DNA from: Octadecabacter sp.
GTDB taxonomy: Bacteria > Pseudomonadota > Alphaproteobacteria > Rhodobacterales > Rhodobacteraceae
Length of the DNA stretch: 9,942 bases
NCBI GenBank assembly: GCA_003533975.1
Contig: DQCL01000337.1
Coordinates: 1 to 9,942 of the forward strand
Direction of reading: 5' to 3'
Part shown: in pieces, positions 1 to 5,878 of the stretch
How positions within the stretch are numbered: the first letter of the stretch is position 1
Layout: each line of letters opens with the position of its first letter
Translations under genes and position numbers: made by a program
Notes under the pieces: generated by a model
The model's input: the letters and a program-made list of their open reading frames with translations, nothing else
What the model was told of the DNA's origin: nothing
The model's database searches: none

Positions 1-67
1 CAAACATCTCGCGGACCGAAATCTCTTCGGTTGGCTTCATATTTGGGTCAAGATTTTCTTCGGCCAT
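1..67 (-). CDS. cobS: 5' end of a probable cobaltochelatase subunit CobS gene (partial)
   Basis: The complement of this edge reads an open frame from an ATG at 67: MAEENLDPNMKPTEEISVRE, then MF, running off the window. A possible ribosome binding site (AAGGG) lies just before the start. CobS is the AAA+ ATPase-like subunit of the aerobic cobaltochelatase CobNST, which inserts cobalt into hydrogenobyrinic acid a,c-diamide in B12 synthesis. CobS proteins have a short variable N-terminus followed by ISVR-x-x-FGID, and the visible residues match that up to the phenylalanine. Only 22 residues are present and no ATPase motif can be seen, so the identification rests on memory of one short motif. The gene is divergent from the sigma factor gene, with 147 bases between the two starts. 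Confidence 0.5.
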   Translation of the reverse strand, partial: MAEENLDPNMKPTEEISVREMF

Positions 68-214
68 GCTGGTGCCCTTACCTATCAAAATGTGCGTCGT
101 CGCTTTGCGATTTGGATGCAACATATCGCGGTAAGCCGCAAGGGGAAGGGCTATTTCGCCCGGTTGTATTTAGAGTTTACTATGTCATGCTACGCGGGAG
201 GGGACTGCCGTCAA

Positions 215-757
215 ATGACCACGCGCCAAGACATTGAAGATATGATCCACCGCGTCGCGCTGAATGATCGCGCGGCGTTCGAGGGGTTATATACTGCAAC
301 GAGCGCGAAACTTTTTGGTATTATCCTACGTGTCTTAAAGGATCGCGCCGCTTCGGAGGACGTTTTGCAAGACGTCTATTTGCGGCTTTGGCAGGGCGGG
401 GCGCAAACCTTTGCGACGGGGCGTGCCAGCCCGATCAGTTGGCTTGCGACGATTGCACGCAACCGCGCGATTGATCGGTTGCGGCGCATTAAACCGGACA
501 GCAACCTGGATGGGGTTGCTGAACCAAGTGATCCAGCGATGGGGCCAGAAGACCTCGCAGTGGCGTCATCCGAGCGCGCGCAAATCGATGCGTGCTTGGA
601 CGAATTACAGCCCGACCGTGCAACGGCAGTGCGTGGTGCTTACCTTGACGGGGACACATATGCCGACCTCGCGGCGCGTTTCGACGTTCCGCTAAATACA
701 ATGCGAACATGGCTGCGCCGCAGCTTGATAAGTTTGAAAGACTGTTTGAGCAGATGA
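215..757 (+). CDS. ECF-type RNA polymerase sigma factor (sigma-70 family)
   Basis: The 180-residue product has the two-domain layout and size of an extracytoplasmic-function sigma factor, which directs RNA polymerase to a small stress regulon. Region 2 spans about residues 20-92 (LYTATSAKLFGIILRVLKDR, SEDVLQDVYLRLWQ, then SWLATIARNRAIDRLRR). Region 4 spans about 120-178, with the helix-turn-helix DTYADLAARFDVPLNTMRTW. The ATG at 215 is preferred because family members begin close to this point; a GGGAGGGG stretch lies 11-14 bases upstream, slightly far. The frame stays open upstream, and an ATG at 182 is an alternative that would add 11 residues. The stop overlaps the start of the anti-sigma gene by 4 bases, so the two are probably translationally coupled. 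The stimulus cannot be told from the sequence. Confidence 0.9.
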   Translation: MTTRQDIEDMIHRVALNDRAAFEGLYTATSAKLFGIILRVLKDRAASEDVLQDVYLRLWQGGAQTFATGRASPISWLATIARNRAIDRLRRIKPDSNLDGVAEPSDPAMGPEDLAVASSERAQIDACLDELQPDRATAVRGAYLDGDTYADLAARFDVPLNTMRTWLRRSLISLKDCLSR

Positions 758-1458
758 GCGACGAAAGCGCCCTTACTGAAGACGACTTTGGTAGCGATGA
801 TATTCTCGCCGCTGAGCTGAGCCTCGGGCTGCTGTCGGGTGATGCGCTGACCCATGCCAAACGGCGTGCCCGCACGGATCTGCGTTTTTCCAGTTTGGTC
901 GAAGATTGGGACATACATTTCAGCACGCTTACGGAAACGATTGAACCGGTAGCGCCGCCAAAGGGGCTGTTCGATAAGATTACGGCGCAGGCGTACCCTG
1001 AAAGTGCACAACGCATTTGGCACAAGCTAGGCATTCTGCCTGCCTTTATCGGGGCGGGGGCCGCGGCACTTGTGTTGATCCTGGCATTGCAGTTTGGCAA
1101 TTATATGCAACCTGCGACGCCGGTTGCTAGTTTGGTCGCTGAAATGGTTGCTGAGGACGAAAGTATCATCGTCGCGGCAGCCTTTGTAGAACCCAGCAAT
1201 ACGTTGTTTGTTGAGTGGCAAGTTGGTGAAAGACTGCCGGATCGCGATGTGGAACTCTGGCTGGTTGCCGAAGGCGAAGCAATCTCGTTGGGGGTCTTGA
1301 GCAAAGAGGGCAAGATCACCGAGGTTTCCGTGCCCGAAGAGCTGCGAAGCCTTTTGATCGGTGGTGCGCTTGCGGTGTCTGATGAACCTCTTGGCGGCTC
1401 ACCCACCGGTGTTGCGACGGGTGCTGTCCTTGCTGTCGGTGCAATTACCACCCTTTGA
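754..1458 (+). CDS. RskA-like membrane-anchored anti-sigma factor
   Basis: This 234-residue protein is the probable antagonist of the sigma factor encoded just upstream. Residues 1-90 are cytoplasmic and acidic at the start, with a stretch (ELSLGLLSGDALTHAKRRA) typical of the sigma-binding domain. One membrane helix follows at about 93-115 (LGILPAFIGAGAAALVLILA). The rest is an exported RskA C-terminal domain, with VELWLVAEGEAISLGVLSKE and the late motif EPLGGSPTG...TGAVLAVGAI. The protein has no cysteine, so it lacks the HxxxCxxC zinc motif of redox-sensing anti-sigma factors. In the family the signal is usually passed by proteolysis. The ATG at 754 overlaps the sigma stop as ATGA and is preferred; an in-frame ATG at 709 lies deep in the sigma gene. 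Confidence 0.87.
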   Translation: MSDESALTEDDFGSDDILAAELSLGLLSGDALTHAKRRARTDLRFSSLVEDWDIHFSTLTETIEPVAPPKGLFDKITAQAYPESAQRIWHKLGILPAFIGAGAAALVLILALQFGNYMQPATPVASLVAEMVAEDESIIVAAAFVEPSNTLFVEWQVGERLPDRDVELWLVAEGEAISLGVLSKEGKITEVSVPEELRSLLIGGALAVSDEPLGGSPTGVATGAVLAVGAITTL

Positions 1459-1472
1459 TCACGTCGTGACAC

Positions 1473-1502
1473 ATCGCTGTAAAGCGCTGTAACACGCTGA
1501 AA
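1473..1502 (+). repeat. Three 10-bp tandem repeats downstream of the anti-sigma gene
   Basis: The units atcgctgtaa, agcgctgtaa and cacgctgaaa follow one another with no spacer and share CGCTG(T/A)AA. The period is close to one DNA helical turn, so the units would face the same side of the helix, as stacked protein-binding sites do. They lie between the anti-sigma stop and the start of the decayed FAS1 gene. They may be part of that gene's promoter region or simply chance. Confidence 0.4.
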
Positions 1503-1534
1503 CGCATCCCCTGAAACACTGGCTTCTGTTGGCA

Positions 1535-1560
1535 TTGGAAACGCAAACACGCGGTTCCAA
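1535..1560. promoter_or_regulatory. Inverted repeat upstream of the FAS1 remnant
   Basis: TTGGAAACGC and GCGGTTCCAA form 10-base arms with one mismatch around a 6-base spacer (AAACAC). There is no T-run after it, so it is a poor intrinsic terminator. It could be a DNA dyad bound by a regulator or a 5' leader hairpin. It ends 23 bases before the ATG of the FAS1 remnant. Function is not shown. Confidence 0.35.
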
Positions 1561-1583
1561 GTTCAGTAAACTGGAGATGTTTC

Positions 1584-1814
1584 ATGACTATCAAGATATT
1601 CACTACTGCCGCTGCCCTTGCTGACGGACACGCAGGCTAGCCTTGTTGAGACGCTGTCTGGTGCAAATCCTGACCTGCCACGTCGTTGGCGCAGAAGTGT
1701 TTTCTGAAGCTCTCGCTGGTTTGATTTCTGATGGCGACTGTGGCGGTCGCAGACGTCGATACATCAAACGGTGTGATCCACGTGATTGATCGTGTGATTT
1801 TGCCAAAACAGTAA
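1584..1814 (+). pseudogene. Decayed fasciclin (FAS1) domain protein gene
   Basis: A good ribosome binding site (GGAG at 1573-1576, 7 bases before the ATG) leads into MTIKIFTTAAALADGHAG and then a TAG, so the first frame gives only 18 residues. Pieces of a FAS1 domain continue in other frames: ASLVETLSGAN, then ILTCHVVGAEVFSEALAGLI (family form ILTYHVVxGxV), and last VAVADVDTSNGVIHVIDRVI plus LPKQ before a TAA at 1812-1814. The last piece is the hallmark C-terminal end of the domain. The signal peptide core and the middle of the domain (the F-A-P-T-N-x-A-F region) are missing. An intact gene would be roughly twice as long. Secreted FAS1 proteins are commonly found beside ECF sigma/RskA pairs in related bacteria, which fits the position. 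No full product can be made. Confidence 0.8.
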
Positions 1815-1839
1815 AGCCCGACCCAAAGATCGAGCAACG

Positions 1840-1877
1840 GACCGAAGGCAATTCCCCTAGTGAGACCGCCTTCGGTC
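1840..1877 (+). terminator. Possible hairpin terminator after the FAS1 remnant
   Basis: GACCGAAGGC at 1840-1849 and GCCTTCGGTC at 1868-1877 are a perfect 10-base inverted repeat around an 18-base loop, 26 bases past the FAS1 stop. The stem could form a strong hairpin, but the loop is long and no T-run follows, so Rho-independent termination is uncertain. It separates the sigma-factor set from msrB. Confidence 0.4.
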
Positions 1878-1959
1878 ACATCTACGTGCGCTACGACGAA
1901 AACTATCCCCATGTTGCGACGAACGTTTTACAAGGAGCCAAGTTATCAGGAGTACAGCC

Positions 1960-2427
1960 ATGAACCGCCGGACGTTTTCAATTGCCGCACTTGCAGCCGC
2001 CGTCTTTGGTGCAACTCGTACGGTGGCCGCTGATGGCCCCTATGAGGTTACGCGTACTGAGGCGGAATGGCGTGCCGCGCTGACCAATGCGCAATATAAC
2101 GTCATGCGGGAAGAAGGCACCGAACGCGCTGGCTCGTCTCCATTGGACAAGAACTACGCCGATGGGATCTATCACTGCCGCGGTTGCGATCAGGCGCTTT
2201 ACGCCTCGGAGCACAAATATGACAGCGGCACAGGCTGGCCATCCTTCTTTGATGTGCTCCCGAGCGCAATTCAGACCAAAGAAGATCGGCGCATTCTTTC
2301 GGTACGCACAGAATGCCATTGTGACCGATGTGGTTCCCATCTTGGGCATATCTTTAATGATGGTCCGGCACCGACGGGCCTCCGTCACTGTTTGAACGGG
2401 GTCAGCCTCGTGTTCCGCGCCGCTTAA
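1960..2427 (+). CDS. msrB: Exported peptide-methionine (R)-S-oxide reductase MsrB
   Basis: MsrB reduces the R-epimer of methionine sulfoxide in proteins, repairing oxidative damage. The 155-residue product starts with a twin-arginine-like signal (NRRTF, a hydrophobic stretch at about 8-19, then TVAADG), so it probably acts in the periplasm. The SelR domain fills residues about 30-153. Zinc ligands are the pairs C73/C76 (CRGC) and C121/C124 (CDRC). GTGWPSF is at 90-96, and the catalytic cysteine is C144 in GLRHCLNGVSLVF, where relatives read GLRYCINSASLxF. The start has an AGGAG 7 bases upstream. No msrA and no dedicated electron donor are nearby. Its place behind an ECF sigma system suggests envelope or oxidative stress, but whether it shares that regulation is not shown. 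Confidence 0.93.
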   Translation: MNRRTFSIAALAAAVFGATRTVAADGPYEVTRTEAEWRAALTNAQYNVMREEGTERAGSSPLDKNYADGIYHCRGCDQALYASEHKYDSGTGWPSFFDVLPSAIQTKEDRRILSVRTECHCDRCGSHLGHIFNDGPAPTGLRHCLNGVSLVFRAA

Positions 2428-2718
2428 GTAAACGCTGCACAACTGTTGCGCGGGAACCGGATGTTCCCTGTGATTGCGACTATCGGTTACGTCAGCTGTT
2501 GAAGCGGACCTTCGGCTTGTTGTCTGGCGATTGGTGGGATTTCGTATGTCACCGTTGCAATGTTCACATTAGACAAACGACATCGTCACACTGAGCACTG
2601 CTATTTCCCTCAGAGCGGATGGATAATCCGGTCGCGCCGAAACACGCCAAAAGTCTTGCCAATTTTCTGTTTTCTCGATCGTCGCCAAAAGTTGGTTGGC
2701 CCCGTCGCACTGTTGCGA
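2428..2718. other. Gene-poor gap between msrB and the lacI-type gene
   Basis: These 291 bases lie between two converging genes. No convincing coding frame is seen: the open frame starting near 2560 runs into the antisense of the regulator and resembles no family I know. A short perfect hairpin sits at 2452-2468. A 10-base direct repeat, CGCCAAAAGT, occurs at 2645-2654 and 2683-2692. The stretch may be the remnant of a lost gene or insertion, but no terminal repeats or transposase motifs are visible. Confidence 0.4.
2452..2468 (+). terminator. Weak hairpin after msrB
   Basis: GGGAAC, a 5-base loop CGGAT and GTTCCC form a perfect 6-base stem, 24 bases after the msrB stop. No T-run follows, so it is at best a weak or Rho-assisted terminator or an mRNA end stabiliser. 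Confidence 0.3.
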
Positions 2719-3744
2719 TTATGGATCTTGAACCTTGATACGTTTCAGGGAGTCTCGCATGACAATCGATACGTTAAGTTCGTGACCAACTTTTGTAGAA
2801 CGTTTTTCAATCTGATCAATCAAAACGTGGGCGGCGACACGCCCCATTTCCCGGTGCGGGACGTGAACGGTAGTGAGCGGCGGCCATACGTGGCTTGCCA
2901 ATTCGATGTCATCAAAGCCCGTGACCGACACATCATTGGGAATATCCAACCCCAGCTCGCGCGCCTTTGATATCGCGCCTGTCGCTAAGACATCGTTTCC
3001 GCACATGACGACAGTTGGCTTTGGGGTGGCTTTCATCAATTGTTCAAACGCTTCACCGCCACGCTCAATTTCATATTGTGTCTCGATAATATTGAGGTCG
3101 TTGGCGTCAAATCCATGTGCGCGCATGCTTTCTTTGATGCCCGCCAGCCGACCAGCAGCACGGTCATTGCCATTGGTAGCACCCGAAATCACGCCAATGC
3201 GACGATGTCCCATTTCGATCACTGTATCGGCTAGGCTGCGCATCGCACCTTGGTTGTCAAACCCAACAAAGGCATGTGCAGCATCCGGCGAAGACGCCCA
3301 GGCCAACACAGTTGGAATGTTGCGCCCGTCCAGATAGTCATAGATTTTTTGGTCTCGTTCATATCCGATCAATAAAAGACCATCCGCACCCCGCGCCACC
3401 AGTTCGCGAACTTGCTCTGCCTCTAGTTTCGGCTGATAGGCACTGCTGGATACAAGCAGGTTATAGCCCAACTCGTGTAAAGTTTCCTGAAACGCTTGAA
3501 GTCCCCGAGCAAAGATCGCGTTTTCCATGGTCGGAATGATCGCACCAATCGTAAAAGATCGTTTGGCCGCCATGGCGCGTGCATTAAAGTTCGGTGTGTA
3601 ACCGAGCTTTTCGACGGTCTTCATCACCCGATCAAGTGTTTTTGGCGAAACCTTCTGTTTTTCGTTCAGGCAGCGTGAAACAGTCGCGGTCGACACATCG
3701 GCCTCACGTGCCACATCGTCTAAGGTTGGGATCTGGGGGGTCAA
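2719..3744 (-). CDS. hpsR: LacI-family transcriptional regulator, probable HpsR
   Basis: This 341-residue protein has the usual LacI/PurR length and order. The N-terminal helix-turn-helix is at about 7-26 (TLDDVAREADVSTATVSRCL). The hinge follows (LGYTPNFNARAMAAKRS). The periplasmic-binding-protein-like effector domain runs from about 65 to 335, with VVMCGNDVLATGAISKAREL and DVSVTGFDDIELASHVWPPL. A TTG start at 3744 is chosen because AAGGA lies 7 bases before it and the HTH then begins at the normal distance. The longer frame starts at a TTG inside an operator and is unlikely. It is divergent from the sulfonate operon and has two LacI-type operators in the shared upstream region, so it probably represses both and releases on binding the substrate or an intermediate. 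HpsR of Cupriavidus pinatubonensis is also LacI-type; the name here rests on context. Confidence 0.85.
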   Translation of the reverse strand: MTPQIPTLDDVAREADVSTATVSRCLNEKQKVSPKTLDRVMKTVEKLGYTPNFNARAMAAKRSFTIGAIIPTMENAIFARGLQAFQETLHELGYNLLVSSSAYQPKLEAEQVRELVARGADGLLLIGYERDQKIYDYLDGRNIPTVLAWASSPDAAHAFVGFDNQGAMRSLADTVIEMGHRRIGVISGATNGNDRAAGRLAGIKESMRAHGFDANDLNIIETQYEIERGGEAFEQLMKATPKPTVVMCGNDVLATGAISKARELGLDIPNDVSVTGFDDIELASHVWPPLTTVHVPHREMGRVAAHVLIDQIEKRSTKVGHELNVSIVMRDSLKRIKVQDP

Positions 3745-3770
3745 AATGCGTTCCTTAACCAGTTGTCCTT

Positions 3771-3798
3771 TTGATACTAAACGAAAATAAAATAAATG
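3771..3798 (+). promoter_or_regulatory. Candidate promoter of the hps operon
   Basis: TTGATA at 3771-3776, a 16-base spacer and TAAATG at 3793-3798 resemble a sigma-70-type promoter in a locally AT-rich tract. Transcription would begin near 3805, just before the first operator, so a bound LacI-family repressor could block initiation or escape. The -10 match is imperfect. For the divergent regulator gene, a -35-like TTACAA overlaps operator 1 on the other strand, which would allow self-regulation. Confidence 0.4.
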
Positions 3799-3810
3799 TC
3801 CCTCAAAGAT

Positions 3811-3824
3811 TGTAAGCGCTTGCA
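3811..3824. promoter_or_regulatory. LacI-family operator 1 (TGTAAGCGCTTGCA)
   Basis: This 14-base site matches the general LacI/GalR operator shape TGTAA-GC-GC-TTACA except at one position in the right half (G for A). It has the central CG step where the hinge helices of these repressors insert. It lies in the divergent region between the regulator and the TRAP/dehydrogenase operon. Confidence 0.8.
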
Positions 3825-3831
3825 AGAATCG

Positions 3832-3849
3832 AGTGTAAGCGCTTACACT
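3832..3849. promoter_or_regulatory. LacI-family operator 2 (perfect 18-bp palindrome)
   Basis: AGTGTAAGCGCTTACACT is a perfect palindrome containing the ideal LacI-family operator TGTAAGCGCTTACA. Its centre is 23 bp from that of operator 1, about two helical turns, so two repressor dimers would sit on nearly the same face. It ends 32 bases before the chosen start of the first operon gene. Confidence 0.85.
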
Positions 3850-3881
3850 TGCGGATGAACCAATCAGAGTGGAGGCTCTTC

Positions 3882-4067
3882 GTGTTTCTCATCGGCTCAT
3901 TCACCGTGTTTTGTATTTTCTTTCTGAACGTCGCCTTGGGCGCGTTCGCGGACACTAGATTTTTGGGTGATGTTGGAGAAATGGTGGTTCTGTTTTGTGC
4001 GTCGGTGCTGTTTGTCGTCGCTATTTTGAAGAAAGAAGCTGTTCGCAAGGAGAGCAAAGAAAGCTGA
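3882..4067 (+). CDS. Small two-helix membrane protein, first gene of the TRAP operon
   Basis: I do not recognise a named family. The 61-residue product has a hydrophobic helix at once (MFLIGSFTVFCIFFLNVALG), a short linker with acidic residues (ADTRFLGDVGE), a second helix (MVVLFCASVLFVVAILKK) and a charged tail (EAVRKESKES). The GTG start at 3882 is chosen because GGAGG lies 6 bases before it. An in-frame ATG at 3855 would add nine residues but has no ribosome binding site and lies 5 bases after operator 2. The stop is 25 bases before the binding-protein gene, so it is almost surely co-transcribed with the transporter. It could be an accessory of the TRAP membrane complex, but nothing in the sequence proves a role. 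Confidence 0.7.
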   Translation: MFLIGSFTVFCIFFLNVALGAFADTRFLGDVGEMVVLFCASVLFVVAILKKEAVRKESKES

Positions 4068-4092
4068 CCACGTTCCCTGGGAGGAGAACCAA

Positions 4093-5244
4093 ATGAACCA
4101 CGAAGATCGTAAAGGGCTCGCATCAACCGAGCGTAGAAATTTTCTAAAGATTGCATCAACCACTGGCTTTACGGCGGCATTGGTCGCGGGGGCGGGGGGC
4201 GTCCTTTGGTCAACCGAAGCAGCCGCGCAATCAGCAAACGAAGAGCGCGAACGGGAAGCCGCAGCAGAGCATACCATGACGATTGCGACCGCATATGTTT
4301 TGGGCGCATCACGCAGCTACCCGATCATGCAGCTGGACCTTAAGGAAAACATTCAGAACGCAACGAACGGCAAGGTCTATGTGAAACTGGCCCCTGGTGG
4401 ACAGCTTGGTGCGGGTGGCGCACTTGTACAGGCCGTTCAGGGTGGCACAATTCAGGCGGCGCAACACTCTTTGTCCAACTTCGCACCGTTTGCATCTACG
4501 GTTGATCTTATCAACATGCCGTACCTTTGCGGTTCCAATCAGCGCTTCACTAACCTTGTGAACTCTGACTTCTGGAGCACCAACGTTACTCCGAAGATCG
4601 AAGAAAATGGCTTTAAGCCGTTGTTCTACGTTAACATTGACCCACGGGTTGTTGCAGTTCGCAAGGGCGGCAACGGAGCCGTTTTGACGCCGGGCGATCT
4701 TGATGGTGTGAAATTCCGCGTGCCAGGTTCTGCAATGTTGCAGCAGTATTACCGTATGGTCGGCGCGAACCCGACACCTGTCGCATGGGGTGAAACGCCT
4801 TCGGCGATCCAACAAGGTGTTGCTGATGCGCTTGACCCGTCTGTGGGCGCGTTGTTTGTGTTTGGCTTTAAGGACATGCTGTCCCACGTGACATTCACGC
4901 AAGCCGTACCTGACAGCCAAGTCTATTCGTGTAACCTCGAGTGGTTTAACTCCATGCCAGCCGACATTCAGGACGGCATCATGTGGGCCTCTGAGATGAC
5001 AGCGCACCAGAACCTTGCAAAGGTACCGTCTGCACGTGCCCATGCAATGTCGGAATTGGGCAAGGCCGGTGTTGAATTCCACAGCCTCAGCGAAGATCAG
5101 CTTGGGGAATGGCAAGCCGCCGGCGGCTATCAGCGCTCTGAGTGGGATGAGTTCAAGGTCGAGCTTGCTGGATCCATGGATGCATTTGCACAAATGGAAG
5201 AGGCTGCAGGCACGCAGGGCAAATACTACGTCCACGACGTTTAA
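4093..5244 (+). CDS. hpsK: TRAP transporter substrate-binding protein (DctP family), probable HpsK
   Basis: This is the periplasmic receptor of a tripartite ATP-independent transporter, likely capturing DHPS. The 383-residue protein has a clear twin-arginine signal: ERRNFLK at 14-20, a hydrophobic run to about 38 and an AAA-Q region near 43-46, so it is exported folded. A charged linker (NEEREREAAAEH) precedes the mature fold. The DctP hallmark is at 205-234: GVKFRVPGS with the anion-binding arginine R209, then GANPTPVAWGE and the following AIQQGVADAL. An arginine-bound acidic group fits a sulfonate as well as a carboxylate. GGGAGGAGA lies just before the ATG. A stem-loop follows the gene. 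Substrate is inferred from the downstream enzymes, since DctP proteins vary widely in specificity. Confidence 0.88.
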   Translation: MNHEDRKGLASTERRNFLKIASTTGFTAALVAGAGGVLWSTEAAAQSANEEREREAAAEHTMTIATAYVLGASRSYPIMQLDLKENIQNATNGKVYVKLAPGGQLGAGGALVQAVQGGTIQAAQHSLSNFAPFASTVDLINMPYLCGSNQRFTNLVNSDFWSTNVTPKIEENGFKPLFYVNIDPRVVAVRKGGNGAVLTPGDLDGVKFRVPGSAMLQQYYRMVGANPTPVAWGETPSAIQQGVADALDPSVGALFVFGFKDMLSHVTFTQAVPDSQVYSCNLEWFNSMPADIQDGIMWASEMTAHQNLAKVPSARAHAMSELGKAGVEFHSLSEDQLGEWQAAGGYQRSEWDEFKVELAGSMDAFAQMEEAAGTQGKYYVHDV

Positions 5245-5251
5245 AATAATG

Positions 5252-5274
5252 CGGGCGCCCATATCGGGCGCCTG
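5252..5274 (+). terminator. GC-rich stem-loop between hpsK and hpsL (attenuator or mRNA stabiliser)
   Basis: GGCGCCC at 5254-5260 pairs perfectly with GGGCGCC at 5266-5272 around a 5-base loop, and the stem extends by one G-T and one C-G pair. A T-rich but broken run (ATCTCTCTTATTT) follows. It starts 8 bases past the binding-protein stop, in the only sizeable gap of the operon (110 bases). Such hairpins allow partial readthrough or protect the upstream mRNA, giving more binding protein than membrane subunits. Confidence 0.6.
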
Positions 5275-5354
5275 ATCTCTCTTATTTATCAACATGATGG
5301 AACAAATGGCGCACCAGTGCCTTCATTCCTCATGGGAACCGATTGGCCCCAGTT

Positions 5355-5867
5355 ATGGATTTGCTGCGTAAACTTGATCAAAACGCCGAACGTTGGCTGC
5401 TTTTGACCTTCTATGTGATGCTTGTCATCACAATGGCGGTCGAAGTGCTACGCCGTGAAATCTTTGCGTATTCATCTATTTGGGGTGAAGAGATCGTGCG
5501 GTACGCGTTCATCTACCTTGCGTGGGTTGGTGCGGCTGCGGCCGTTAAAGAACGCGCGCACATCCGGATCGATGTGATCTTGCACTACCTTGGGCCACGC
5601 CCAAAAGCGCTTTTTTACATGTTCGGGGACATCGTCATGATGATCGTCGCCTTAATCGCGCTCTATTGGTCGTATGAATCCGTTCATGTGTCTTGGACGT
5701 TCGGATCGGTGACCGATGGGCTGCGGATTTCGAAGGTCTGGTTCCTGATGTCTGTCCCGCTTGGCTTTGGCCTTATGATATGGCGTCTAGCGCAATCGCT
5801 GCTCCGCGATTTCATCTCCCTCAAGACAGGAAAACCTGTCTACGAGGGCGACACATTGTTTGATTAG
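5355..5867 (+). CDS. hpsL: TRAP transporter small membrane subunit (DctQ family), probable HpsL
   Basis: The 170-residue product is the four-helix small subunit that pairs with the DctM channel protein. Helices lie at about 13-31, 49-64, 88-106 and 129-147. The family signature is present: WGEEIVRYAFIYLAWVGAAA followed by KERAHIRID, holding the conserved E, R, W, G and HI-x-D pattern. The start is uncertain. The ATG at 5355 gives the usual N-terminus but has no close ribosome binding site. A TTG at 5343 (adding MAPV) has GGGA 5 bases upstream. The gene follows the hpsK hairpin and ends 11 bases before the large subunit gene. Confidence 0.88.
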   Translation: MDLLRKLDQNAERWLLLTFYVMLVITMAVEVLRREIFAYSSIWGEEIVRYAFIYLAWVGAAAAVKERAHIRIDVILHYLGPRPKALFYMFGDIVMMIVALIALYWSYESVHVSWTFGSVTDGLRISKVWFLMSVPLGFGLMIWRLAQSLLRDFISLKTGKPVYEGDTLFD

Positions 5868-5878
5868 GGGGGCATCTG

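Noticed and set aside
489..1100. Minus-strand frame of 203 codons across the sigma and anti-sigma genes
   Set aside because: Antisense of two well supported genes, low-complexity serine/arginine-rich product, no domain.
1478..1494. TGTAAAGCGCTGTAACA as a further LacI-type operator
   Set aside because: It has a similar AGCGCT core but wrong half-site spacing, and it is explained by the 10-bp tandem repeat; it is also far from the regulator.
2428..2718. Insertion-sequence remnant in the gap
   Set aside because: Only a 10-base direct repeat was seen; no terminal inverted repeats, target duplication or transposase motif.
2560..2970. 136-residue open frame crossing the gap and the regulator gene
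   Set aside because: Its second half is antisense to the conserved C-terminus of the LacI-type protein, it has no good ribosome binding site, and its sequence resembles no family.
3745..3825. N-terminal extension of the LacI-type regulator to a TTG at 3825
   Set aside because: It would start inside operator 1, adds 27 residues not found in the family, and lacks a ribosome binding site; the TTG at 3744 has AAGGA at good distance.
4309..5295. Long minus-strand open frame (328 codons) opposite the binding-protein gene
   Set aside because: It is an antisense shadow of a gene with clear DctP motifs; its composition (many R, H, C) is typical of shadow frames.
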